Under the pieces are notes generated by a model that saw only the letters and a program-made list of their open reading frames with translations, was not told the origin of the DNA and made no database searches. A stretch of 19,212 bases of DNA, from contig CABRIC010000040.1 of assembly GCA_902470905.1 (NCBI GenBank), positions 1-19,212 on the forward strand, read 5' to 3'. Of the stretch, positions 6,741 through 14,349 are shown in pieces (the stretch's first letter is position 1; each line of letters starts with the position of its first letter). Origin of the DNA: an uncultured Collinsella sp. (lineage in GTDB: Bacteria; Actinomycetota; Coriobacteriia; Coriobacteriales; Coriobacteriaceae). A program made the position numbers and the translations under genes.

Positions 6741-6776
6741 ACAACCCTCCCTACGCGAAGGCGAAGGGAGGGTTGT
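6741..6776 (-). promoter_or_regulatory. Hairpin sequestering the comFC ribosome binding site
   Basis: A perfect 12-bp stem (6741-6752 with 6765-6776) surrounds a 12-nt loop that can form a further CGC/GCG stem. On the minus strand the 3' arm contains GGAGGG, the comFC ribosome binding site, 7 nt before its ATG. No T run follows, so a translational switch is more likely than a terminator. Confidence 0.55.
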
Positions 6777-6838
6777 CGGTGTAGAGCCATGATACCCAGA
6801 GGTGCTAGGGTCAGGCGAGTCACATCCGCTTACGGACG

Positions 6839-8533
6839 TTATTCGCCGGCAGGCGGTTGCGGTGCGGACGAGGTGTGAGTCGAGCCTTCACCACCGTCCT
6901 GGCGCGGCTTGCGGGAGCGACGGCGACGGCGACGCTTTTGACCCTGGTCGGTCGAGCCCTCGCCACCGCGATCCTCACGCGGTTCGCGCTCGTCGCGAGT
7001 ACCGCCGCGCGAAGCCTTGGCGGCAGCTCCTCCGCCGTCTCCAGGGCGACGGCGCGTGACCTTGACTTCACCGTCCGAAACCTGATCGGCCACGGAAGGA
7101 ACCGAGGGCTTCTGCTGCGTGCCCGAGGAATGGCGACGGCGCGGACGCGGCACGCGCTCCTCCTCGCCACGCGGCTTGCCGCCCTTGTCGGCAGGCGCGT
7201 CGGAAGCCGAGGCGCCCTTGGGAGCGGCACCGGCTTCGCGAGCGGCTGCGGCGCGGAAGGCGTCCTCGCGCTCCTCGCTCGACAGGTGACGGCGGCGACG
7301 GCGCGTGGGGTTCATGCCACCGCCGCGGTTTTGCTGCTGGGGCTGGTGAGCCTCGCGCTCGCGGGAAGCGTTCTTGCCCGCGGTCTCGCCATTGTCGACG
7401 GACGCCGTGCGCTTGCGGCGGCGACGGCCATCGGCCGCCCCCTCGGCCTCGAGCGCCTCGGCCTTGCCACGGCCCTTTCCGCGGCCACGACCCTCGCCCT
7501 GACCCTGACCGGAGCGAGCATCGGATTCGGCATCGCGGCGACGGCGCTTGGGCATCGACGTACCGGCCAGACGATCGGCACTCGACAGGCCATCGCCCAC
7601 ATCGACGCCGTTCTCGCGATCGAGCTCCATGAGCGCCAGGCGCATCTCGGGCGACTCGATGCGCTCGAGCACGTCGCGCGTCACGCAGTCGGGGCGGCAG
7701 TTGCAGCCCTGCTCGGCGGCCTTCTTTTTGCAGCCCTCCGAGCACGTCATATCGGCCAGGTTGACCTTAAAGACTTTGCCGTTCTCCAGGCGCAGCACCA
7801 GCTGCTCACGCGGCGTGTCATATTCCTGGATACGCGCCTTGCCAAGCGGCGTATCGATGAGCGTCTTCTTTTTGGGCGCACGGCTCTTAAAGTCCTTGTA
7901 CGCCTCGAACTCATAGCGCAGGCAGCACATCAGGCGGCCGCATACGCCGCTGATCTTGGACGAGTTGAGCGGCAGGTCCTGCTCTTTTGCCATGCGAATC
8001 GAGACGGGCTCAAACTGTCCGCCAAAGCGCGTGCAGCAGAGCTCCTGTCCGCACTGGGCATAGCCGCCCACCAGGCGGGTCTCGTCGCGCACGCCAATCT
8101 GGCGCATGTCGACGCGAATGTGCAGCGTCGAGGACAAGTCCTTGACGAGCTGACGAAAATCGACGCGCTCCTCGGCCGCAAAATAGAACACGGCCTTCTC
8201 GCCGCCAAACAGGTACTCGACGCCGACCGGCTTCATCTCGAGGTCGAGCTCTTTGACCAGACGGCGGAAATCAACCATCGCCTCATCGCCCTGGATGGCC
8301 AGGTCGTCGGCAAGCTGCAGGTCGATGTCGCTCGCCACGCGCAGCACGGGCTTGAGCGGCTGGCCGATCTCGTCCTGCGGCACTTCGAAGGGGTCGGCCG
8401 TGACCAGGCCGATCTCGGTTCCGCGCTCGGTGGAGCAAATGGCATAATCGGCCTCGAGGATATCCAGATCCTGCGGGTCGAACCACAGGTCGCGCGAGGC
8501 GTAGGTAAACTTAACGGGTACGACTAACGGCAT
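6839..8533 (-). CDS. ricT: RicT (YaaT/PSP1-domain) regulator of RNase Y, with long Arg-rich tail
   Basis: Residues 1-260 closely follow Bacillus subtilis RicT/YaaT. KFTYASRDLWFDP opens the PSP1 region, VDFRQLVKDLSSTL and RQIGVRDETRLVGG follow, then the paired cysteine blocks CGQELCC (161-167) and CGRLMCC (198-204) that hold an iron-sulfur cluster in the Ric (Y) complex. In Bacillus this complex, with RicA and RicF, directs RNase Y mRNA processing and affects competence, sporulation and biofilm formation; neither partner is in this window. Two additions stand out: a second Cys cluster, C264-x3-C-x8-C-x-C-x3-C283, and a disordered tail from about 327 to 564 with many RRRR and KRRRR clusters and Gly/Glu-rich spacers. 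The total of 564 residues is about twice the Bacillus length. ATG 8533 has AGGAAGG 7 nt upstream and overlaps the holB stop. Confidence 0.92.
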   Translation of the reverse strand: MPLVVPVKFTYASRDLWFDPQDLDILEADYAICSTERGTEIGLVTADPFEVPQDEIGQPLKPVLRVASDIDLQLADDLAIQGDEAMVDFRRLVKELDLEMKPVGVEYLFGGEKAVFYFAAEERVDFRQLVKDLSSTLHIRVDMRQIGVRDETRLVGGYAQCGQELCCTRFGGQFEPVSIRMAKEQDLPLNSSKISGVCGRLMCCLRYEFEAYKDFKSRAPKKKTLIDTPLGKARIQEYDTPREQLVLRLENGKVFKVNLADMTCSEGCKKKAAEQGCNCRPDCVTRDVLERIESPEMRLALMELDRENGVDVGDGLSSADRLAGTSMPKRRRRDAESDARSGQGQGEGRGRGKGRGKAEALEAEGAADGRRRRKRTASVDNGETAGKNASREREAHQPQQQNRGGGMNPTRRRRRHLSSEEREDAFRAAAAREAGAAPKGASASDAPADKGGKPRGEEERVPRPRRRHSSGTQQKPSVPSVADQVSDGEVKVTRRRPGDGGGAAAKASRGGTRDEREPREDRGGEGSTDQGQKRRRRRRSRKPRQDGGEGSTHTSSAPQPPAGE

Positions 8534-9651
8534 TTCAGTGCCTTCCTGATATCGAACAGCATGACCTCGATGGCCAGCTGGGGAGTAACGTTTCTGGCGA
8601 TGTTGCGCTCGGCGGTCGCGACCGCCTCGAGCGCCCGGGTGGCACCCGCAACATTCGTCGCGGCGGCAAGCCGACCGATCGTGTCGCGCACGTCTTCGTT
8701 CACGACGTCGGCCGCCTCGTCCTGAAGTGTCAGCAGCACGTCGCGCATGAGCGTCCGTGCGCTCGCCAGCGCTTCCATGATACCCGAACGCTCGCGCGCG
8801 TTGAGTTCGCGCTTGTTACGGTCCTCAAGCTGCTTCAATGCTCCACGCGACAGGTAATCGGCGTTTTGCTCGAGCACCTTTTCCTGCGTGGACTTGACCT
8901 CGGCGAGCGGCGCCTTGACGGCGACGATGAGCGACTTGGCGCGACTGAGCACATCGGCCTCGTCGGCAGCGCTGAGAGAATCGATGGCGCGGACCATCTG
9001 GCGGCGAGCATCCTGGCGCTCGGCACTCTTAAGGAACTCGATGCCGCGCGTGGGGCTCCCCGCCACGGCGACCGCCATGCGGCAACGCGCGAGGTCCTGA
9101 CCCGTCGCGCGACTCACGGCACGCGCGGCCACGGCGGGCGACACCAGCCGAAACGGCACGCACTGGCAGCGGCTCACGATGGTGGGCAGCATCACGTCTG
9201 CCGAGGTGCCCAGCAAGATAAACATAACGCCCTCGGGCGGCTCCTCGAGTGTCTTGAGCAGTGCGTTGGCGGTGTTAGCGCGCAGCTGCTCGGCACGGTC
9301 GATGATGTAGACCTTGGCCTTAGCGCGGATGGGCGCCAGCGGCACGTCGTCGAGCAGCTCGCGGGTCTGGGCAATGAGGTAGCCCGTGGCGCTCTCAGGC
9401 GTGTAATAGTGCACGTCGGGGTGTGTGTGCCGCGCAACGCGCACGCAGCTGTCGCATGCGCCGCAGCCGTCCTGCTCGCACAGGAAGGCCTGGGCGAGCG
9501 CCCATGCGGCATCGAGCTTGCCGGCGCCGGGAGCGCCCAAAAACAGATAGGCGTGCGATGCGCGGCCGCTGGCGACGGCGTTGGTCAAAAAATCGCGCAC
9601 GCGCTGTTGGGTGTCGAGCTTGGCCAGCAGGCTTGCCTGAGCGGGGGCCAT
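8524..9651 (-). CDS. holB: DNA polymerase III subunit delta' (clamp loader)
   Basis: The 375-residue protein is a DnaX-family AAA+ clamp-loader subunit. It has a P-loop-like GAPGAGK (39-45), a zinc-binding group of four cysteines at 58, 63, 66 and 69, the Walker-B-region YIIDRAEQLRANTANALLKTLEEPP (115 onward, cited in part), and the SRC motif (160-162) that supplies the arginine finger to a neighbouring subunit. With delta and tau/gamma it loads the sliding clamp onto primed DNA. ATG 9651 is preferred because it follows GGAGG by 9 nt and matches the family start; in-frame starts upstream would run into tmk. It lies directly between tmk and ricT, an order also seen in Firmicutes. Its stop overlaps the ricT start, so translation is probably coupled. 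Confidence 0.93.
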   Translation of the reverse strand: MAPAQASLLAKLDTQQRVRDFLTNAVASGRASHAYLFLGAPGAGKLDAAWALAQAFLCEQDGCGACDSCVRVARHTHPDVHYYTPESATGYLIAQTRELLDDVPLAPIRAKAKVYIIDRAEQLRANTANALLKTLEEPPEGVMFILLGTSADVMLPTIVSRCQCVPFRLVSPAVAARAVSRATGQDLARCRMAVAVAGSPTRGIEFLKSAERQDARRQMVRAIDSLSAADEADVLSRAKSLIVAVKAPLAEVKSTQEKVLEQNADYLSRGALKQLEDRNKRELNARERSGIMEALASARTLMRDVLLTLQDEAADVVNEDVRDTIGRLAAATNVAGATRALEAVATAERNIARNVTPQLAIEVMLFDIRKALKCR

Positions 9652-9652
9652 G

Positions 9653-10336
9653 TTACTCGGCCTCCTTGGCAAACGCGGCGGCGACAGCATCTTGCGGAAT
9701 GTCGAGACCGTACGCGCGAATCTGCTCGACCGTCTTCTCGAAGACTTCCTCGACGGTCGCAGTGGCGTCGATGAGCTTTACGCGGTTTGGCTCCTCGGCA
9801 GCAATGGCGCAAAATCCCTGGTAAACGCGCTCTTGGAAGGCCATGCCTTTTGCCTCCATGCGATCTGCCGCGCCACGGGCTGCCATGCGTAGCGCCGCCT
9901 GCTCGGGTGTGATGTGGTAGACGAGCGTGAGCGCCGGATGCGTACCGGCGACAGCCAGGTTGTTGGCATCGCGTACCATCTGACGGTCGAGGCCATCGGC
10001 AAACGCCTGGTAGCAGGTCGTGGAATCGTAGAAGCGATCGCACAGGACCACCTTGCCGGCCGCGAGGGCGGGCGCGATAACCTCGTGCACCAGCTGGGCA
10101 CGCGCTGCCTCGTAGAGCAGCAACTCGCAGGTGTCGCCCATCGCCGTATTGGCGGGGTCGAGCAGCAGAGCACGGATCTTTTCGCTGATGGCGGTGCCGC
10201 CCGGCTCGCGCAGGCTCACAACCTGGTAGCCAGCGAGTTCGAGCGCGCGGGCAAGCAGACGCGCCTGCGTGGACTTGCCGGCACCATCGACGCCCTCGAG
10301 CGTGATAAAGCTATGTTGAGCGGGCTCAAAAGCCAT
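9653..10336 (-). CDS. tmk: Thymidylate kinase
   Basis: The 227-residue protein is dTMP kinase, which phosphorylates dTMP to dTDP with ATP in the cytosol and is essential for dTTP supply. The P-loop EGVDGAGKST lies at 14-23, the DRF substrate motif at 100-102 (LCDRFYDSTTCYQ), LREPGGTAISEKIR is the conserved segment after strand 2, and a lid region with MAARGAADRME is present. The length is slightly above the usual ~210 because of a C-terminal extension. ATG 10336 is supported by GGAAGGGG about 7 nt upstream. It is the first gene of the operon; holB starts within a few bases of its stop. The upstream gap contains a perfect 23-bp inverted repeat rather than a clear promoter. Confidence 0.95.
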   Translation of the reverse strand: MAFEPAQHSFITLEGVDGAGKSTQARLLARALELAGYQVVSLREPGGTAISEKIRALLLDPANTAMGDTCELLLYEAARAQLVHEVIAPALAAGKVVLCDRFYDSTTCYQAFADGLDRQMVRDANNLAVAGTHPALTLVYHITPEQAALRMAARGAADRMEAKGMAFQERVYQGFCAIAAEEPNRVKLIDATATVEEVFEKTVEQIRAYGLDIPQDAVAAAFAKEAE

Positions 10337-10438
10337 GGGCGCAGCCCCTTCCTACAAGGCGCGTAAATGCAGATATATCAACCAAGCCATGATACCCCAG
10401 TGCTCGGTGCGTCCCCAATGGCTAAAGGTGCCTTTCCG

Positions 10439-10507
10439 AAGTTGCGGTGAAATAGGGACTGATTGAAGCTCTGAGACCGCCAAACAGTCCCTATTTCACC
10501 GCAACTT
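10439..10507. repeat. Perfect 23-bp inverted repeat between tmk and the zinc-ribbon gene
   Basis: The arms at 10439-10461 and 10485-10507 are exact reverse complements (AAGTTGCGGTGAAATAGGGA... read inward) around a 23-nt spacer. It lies between divergent genes. It has no T run, so it is not a simple terminator. It shares a GGGAC core with other intergenic repeats in this window. Confidence 0.8.
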
Positions 10508-10532
10508 ATGATGGGGATTTTTGGGCGCTGGG

Positions 10533-10538
10533 TATAAT
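10533..10538 (+). promoter_or_regulatory. -10 box of the zinc-ribbon gene promoter
   Basis: A perfect TATAAT lies 37 nt before ATG 10576, with TG two bases upstream of the box. The expected -35 position (GATGGG) matches poorly. It begins 26 nt after the 23-bp palindrome. Confidence 0.5.
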
Positions 10539-10575
10539 CGTCGTATTGCATTGAAATGTGGCGAAAGGAGTGGCA

Positions 10576-11559
10576 ATGTCTCGGTATTGCGCCTCGTGCG
10601 GCAAGCTTCTTGCAGATAATGCCAAGTTCTGCACCTCGTGCGGTGCACCCGTTGAGCAAACAACCGCGAGCGATAGCCAGCCCGCTTTTGAGCAGACCGG
10701 CTCCCTTGATACGCCGCAAGCCAAGGCGGACGACCCCCTCGCCTATCGCCCCGACCCCGCCGCAAGCCCTGCGGCCGTCGAGACCACGCAGCGCATACCC
10801 GTCGCGAGCGGCTCGCCCCAACAGCAGCCGGCTCCCGCATACACGCCCGCTTCGCCACAGACCCCCGCTCCCAAAAAGAGCGGCATCGGGCCGCTTATCG
10901 CCGTTATTGTTGTGCTGGTGGCGATCATCATCGCCCTGGTCGTTTTCTTTGTGATCAAGCCTTTCGACAACGCCGCCACGCAGACGACTGCCGAGGTAGC
11001 TAAGCTACACCATGACGTCGACGACGATGACCTAAGGCCTCTCGGCGATTCCAACAGCCTGTACGACGATGATGACGATGACGACGAGGATGGCGGCGAA
11101 GCAACGCTCTCCGAGCAGAACCTCTACCGCCGACTGAGCGAATACTACGACTTGCTCGAAGACCTCGACAACTACGTCCGTGGCTGCGCGCAGAACTTCA
11201 ACGGCAGCTATCTGGAAGAAGATCGCACCACCCGTCAAAATCTCGCCGACGTCGCCGAGCGCACAGAGGACACCATCGAGCAGTATTACGACATCGTCGA
11301 GGACCTGGACGTCCCGACGAGCTCTAAGAACTACAGCTCCTGGGAAGACATCGTTGCCCTGTACGACGACCTGGATCACCGCATTGACGCAATCTGTGAT
11401 GCCTGGGAGATCAGCCTGAAATACGCCAAGCCTGCGGACCACAAGAATGAGATCGTGGCGCCGCTGTCACGCGACAACGTGGCGGGCACCAATGACAATA
11501 AGTACCGCCTAGACTTTGAGGAGCGCTATCCCGGCGCCAAGCCTGTCGAGGTGAACTAG
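10576..11559 (+). CDS. Zinc-ribbon, single-pass membrane protein of unknown function
   Basis: The 327-residue protein begins with a zinc ribbon, two CxxC pairs at C5/C8 and C19/C22 (MSRYCASCGK and FCTSCGAP). A Pro/Gln/Ala-rich linker (about 30-100) and one strong membrane helix (about 104-128, IGPLIAVIVVLVAIIIALVV) follow. The rest, probably outside the cell, is very acidic with an Asp run near 164-172 and then a likely helical domain rich in Tyr, Asp and Leu. The N-in orientation is suggested by the cytosolic-type zinc ribbon and the KK before the helix. Similar architectures are common in Actinobacteria and Firmicutes without assigned roles. ATG 10576 is chosen because AAGGAG sits 5 nt upstream; a GTG at 10558 is possible but lacks such a site. 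It is one of only two plus-strand genes here and is monocistronic. Confidence 0.85.
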   Translation: MSRYCASCGKLLADNAKFCTSCGAPVEQTTASDSQPAFEQTGSLDTPQAKADDPLAYRPDPAASPAAVETTQRIPVASGSPQQQPAPAYTPASPQTPAPKKSGIGPLIAVIVVLVAIIIALVVFFVIKPFDNAATQTTAEVAKLHHDVDDDDLRPLGDSNSLYDDDDDDDEDGGEATLSEQNLYRRLSEYYDLLEDLDNYVRGCAQNFNGSYLEEDRTTRQNLADVAERTEDTIEQYYDIVEDLDVPTSSKNYSSWEDIVALYDDLDHRIDAICDAWEISLKYAKPADHKNEIVAPLSRDNVAGTNDNKYRLDFEERYPGAKPVEVN

Positions 11560-11577
11560 TGCTTTGTCGTTCCCGAG

Positions 11578-11635
11578 CCGGCAGTTAGGGACGTTCCTAA
11601 ACTGCCGGCAGAAAAGGAACGTCCCTAACTGCCGG
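11578..11635. repeat. Perfect 21-bp inverted repeat after the zinc-ribbon gene
   Basis: The arms at 11578-11598 and 11615-11635 (CCGGCAGTTAGGGACGTTCC read inward, plus one base) are exact reverse complements. The 16-nt loop itself contains the palindrome CTGCCGGCAG. It precedes the shared terminator by three bases and again carries a GGGAC core. Confidence 0.8.
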
Positions 11636-11638
11636 ATA

Positions 11639-11680
11639 AAAAACGAGCGAGGATTTTGAGGTCCTCGCTCGTTTTTGTTT
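11639..11680. terminator. Bidirectional terminator between convergent genes
   Basis: A 15-bp stem (11639-11653 with 11662-11676) of the form AAAAACGAGCGAGGA / TCCTCGCTCGTTTTT gives a U tract on either strand, with extra Ts to 11680 on the plus side. It serves the plus-strand zinc-ribbon gene and the minus-strand topoisomerase gene. Confidence 0.92.
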
Positions 11681-11703
11681 TAGGTGATGTTTCGACCGTG
11701 CGG

Positions 11704-14295
11704 CTACTTGTCGGCAGCGGTCTTTTTGGTAGTCGACTTCTTGGCCGTCGTCTTTTTGGCGGTCGTCTTCTTGGCAGCAGTCTTCTTTGTCGCCGTGGTC
11801 TTCTTGGCCGTGCTCGCCTTAGTCGTGGTCTTGCGGCCGCGGGCGGGCTTCTTCTCCTTGGTCGGGCAGTCCATGTTGACGCAGATACGCCACGGACCGC
11901 GCGCCGTGTTGACCACCACGATGGGAGCGCCGCACTCGGGACAGGTCTCGCCCGTCGCCTCGAGCTTGCCACGCGCCGGCAGCGGATAGCTCACGCCGCA
12001 GTCATCGTAGTTGGTGCAGCGGATAAAGCGCTTGCCGCTCTTCTCACTCTTGTGCGCGATCAGGTCGCCATGGCGTCCGGCCTCGGCGCACACCTTGCAC
12101 TCGCCCACCTTAAGATCGGGCTCGTAGTTGGTGGGGCACGTGGGGTTCACGCAGATCTCGAAAGCCTTCTGACGGAACGGCTGGCATTTAATGCGCGGCG
12201 CGCCGCACTCGGGGCACACGGCCGCCTCGCCCTCGAGCGGACTCACCTTGACGCCGCTCGGCACCGGATAGGTCACATCGCAGTCGGGCCAGCCCATGCA
12301 GCCAATGAAGCTGCCACGGGTCTTGGCGCTCGTCTTCATAACCAGGTCCTTGCCGCACTTGGGGCAGGCGCCCACGCGCGCATCGGCCGTGACGGCATCG
12401 CTGATGGCGTCACCCAGCTCCTGCGTATGCTTGAGCAGCTCGTCGAGCACACCGGCCAGCAGCGCGCGCGAGTGCGTCACGACATGCTCTTCGGTGTCCT
12501 CGCCGCGCTCCACGCGGGTCATGTCGCCGTCGAGCTCACTGGTCATATCGGGACTCGTGATGCGCGGGGCAAACTGCGACAGCGCATCGATAATGGCGAT
12601 ACCCAGCTGACTCGGCTCCACGGGATCGTTTTTGAGGTAACGCACGGCGTACAGGCGCTCGATGATGCTCGCGCGCGTGGACTTGGTGCCCAGGCCGCGC
12701 TTTTCCATCTCCTGCACGAGCTTGCCCTGGCTGTAGCGCGCGGGCGGCTCGGTCTGCTTGGCCTCGAGTTTAATGTCGAACACGTCGACCGTATCGCCCT
12801 GCTCCAGCGGCGGCATCTGCTCGTCGCGCTTGAGTCCGTACGGGTACGCCTCGCGGAAACCCGGGGTCACGAGCACATCGCCCGAAGCCACGAACGGCTC
12901 ACCGTTCACGTCGAGCTCGAGCTTGGTGTTCTCGATGGTCGCGGGACCCATAAGCGTCGCCAGGAAGCGGCGGGCGATAAGATCGTAGAGTTTGCGTTGG
13001 CCGCCATCAAGCGTGGACGGATCGCCCTCGCCCGTGGGGTAGATAGGCGGGTGGTCGGTGGTCTCGACTTTGCCGCGCGTGGGCTTCATGGGGCCGGCGA
13101 GCACCTTTTTGCACACGGGCGCCAGCGCCGGGTTGATCTTTGCCAGGTCGCTCACCACGGCGCCCAGATCGAGCGTCGCGGGGTACACGGTATTGTCGAC
13201 ACGCGGGTAGCTGATGAGGCCCGCCATGTAAAGGGACTCGGCGATGCGCATCGTACGCGCAGGCGAGATGCCCTCGGCCGCGGCGGCAGCCTGCAGCGAG
13301 GTCGTCGCAAACGGCGTGGGTGGCTGCTGCTTACGCGAGCGCTTGGTCACCGCGGCAACGGTCGCCGTCGCGACGCCGTCGACATGGCCGTATGCCGTCT
13401 CGGCAGCATCCTTGTCGGTAAAACGCGCCGTCTTGTGAGCGATCTTAAAGCGGTCGTCCTCGGCGGCGCCCTGCGCGGCACCCATGCCGCGAATCTGCCA
13501 ATAGTCCTCGGGCACAAACGCCATGCGCTCGCGCTCGCGCTCGACCACCAGGGCAAGCGTCGGCGTCTGCACGCGGCCGGCGGAACGCACGTTGCCAAAG
13601 CCGCCAAACTTGGCGAGCGTCAGGTAGCGCGTGAGCACCGCACCCCAAATGAGGTCGATGTGCTGACGGCTCTCGCCGGCGTCGGCCAGGTTCTGGTCGA
13701 GCGAGACAAGGTTATCGAAGGCCTGCGTGATCTCGGCCTTGGTAAACGAAGAATACTGGGCGCGGGCGACCGGCAAGTCGGGCGCCACCTCGCGCACCTT
13801 GTTGAGGGCGTCCGAACCAATCAGCTCGCCCTCGCGATCGAAGTCCGTGGCGATGATGACGCTGTCGGACTTTTTGGCGAGGTTCTTAAGCGAGCGGATG
13901 AGTTCCTTCTCGGCCGGCAGCTTAATGACGGGTGCCCAGATGAGATACGGCAGACTCTCGAGCTTCCAGCCCTTGATGGAGATACCGTCGGCAAGAAACG
14001 GCTTGCGCTTGGTGTCGTAGGGCGGGCGTGCCAGGCCATCGGGCATGTCGGCCGGCAGTATCTCGCCGTCCTCGGTAACCGAATACCAGCCCAGCTTTTT
14101 ATCGAATAGCACGCTGTCGCAAAAATCGGGCGCAAGGATGTGACCGGCCAGGCCGATGGTCACGCACTCCTCGCCCTTCCACTCAAAACGATAGATGGCG
14201 GTGTTGTACACCTTGTCCTTTTTGGGTTTACCCGTGGACAGACGCTCGGCGATCTGACGCGCAGCGTCGTTTTTCTCGGCGATGATGAGCTTCAA
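11704..14295 (-). CDS. topA: Type IA DNA topoisomerase, archaeal-TopA-like, with Lys/Ala tail
   Basis: The 863-residue enzyme relaxes negative supercoils by single-strand passage. Its N-terminus MKLIIAEKNDAARQIAERLS (E7) and TOPRIM motif ATDFDREGELIG (D151, D153, E155) resemble archaeal topoisomerase I. GNVRSAGRVQTPTLAL lies near 234, and the active tyrosine is Y363 in GLISYPRVDNTVYP, where bacterial TopA usually has a YMRTDS-type motif. Four cysteine zinc modules follow between about 640 and 820 (for example ACPKCGK, VCPECGA, ECKVCAE, TCPECGA). The last ~40 residues are a histone-like repeat of KKTTAKK units that should bind DNA. The start is TTG 14295, supported by AGGAG 6 nt upstream and the family's N-terminus. 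It follows hypB by 54 nt and ends at the bidirectional terminator. It may be the main TopA or an extra copy; the window cannot tell. Confidence 0.9.
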   Translation of the reverse strand: MKLIIAEKNDAARQIAERLSTGKPKKDKVYNTAIYRFEWKGEECVTIGLAGHILAPDFCDSVLFDKKLGWYSVTEDGEILPADMPDGLARPPYDTKRKPFLADGISIKGWKLESLPYLIWAPVIKLPAEKELIRSLKNLAKKSDSVIIATDFDREGELIGSDALNKVREVAPDLPVARAQYSSFTKAEITQAFDNLVSLDQNLADAGESRQHIDLIWGAVLTRYLTLAKFGGFGNVRSAGRVQTPTLALVVERERERMAFVPEDYWQIRGMGAAQGAAEDDRFKIAHKTARFTDKDAAETAYGHVDGVATATVAAVTKRSRKQQPPTPFATTSLQAAAAAEGISPARTMRIAESLYMAGLISYPRVDNTVYPATLDLGAVVSDLAKINPALAPVCKKVLAGPMKPTRGKVETTDHPPIYPTGEGDPSTLDGGQRKLYDLIARRFLATLMGPATIENTKLELDVNGEPFVASGDVLVTPGFREAYPYGLKRDEQMPPLEQGDTVDVFDIKLEAKQTEPPARYSQGKLVQEMEKRGLGTKSTRASIIERLYAVRYLKNDPVEPSQLGIAIIDALSQFAPRITSPDMTSELDGDMTRVERGEDTEEHVVTHSRALLAGVLDELLKHTQELGDAISDAVTADARVGACPKCGKDLVMKTSAKTRGSFIGCMGWPDCDVTYPVPSGVKVSPLEGEAAVCPECGAPRIKCQPFRQKAFEICVNPTCPTNYEPDLKVGECKVCAEAGRHGDLIAHKSEKSGKRFIRCTNYDDCGVSYPLPARGKLEATGETCPECGAPIVVVNTARGPWRICVNMDCPTKEKKPARGRKTTTKASTAKKTTATKKTAAKKTTAKKTTAKKSTTKKTAADK

Positions 14296-14349
14296 AAGAG
14301 GCTCCTATCTCGTATCTCTGCGGCTACGCCCGCCCGTATGGCGGCCGAC

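Noticed and set aside
6857..8527. Long plus-strand open frame antisense to ricT
   Set aside because: It lacks a ribosome binding site and family signal; the minus strand is clearly RicT.
11065..11091. GAC/GAT run as a tandem DNA repeat
   Set aside because: It encodes an Asp run in an acidic protein region and is explained by coding.
11656..14109. 817-codon plus-strand open frame antisense to the topoisomerase
   Set aside because: It arises from high-GC codon structure of the topoisomerase gene, and it starts inside the bidirectional terminator.
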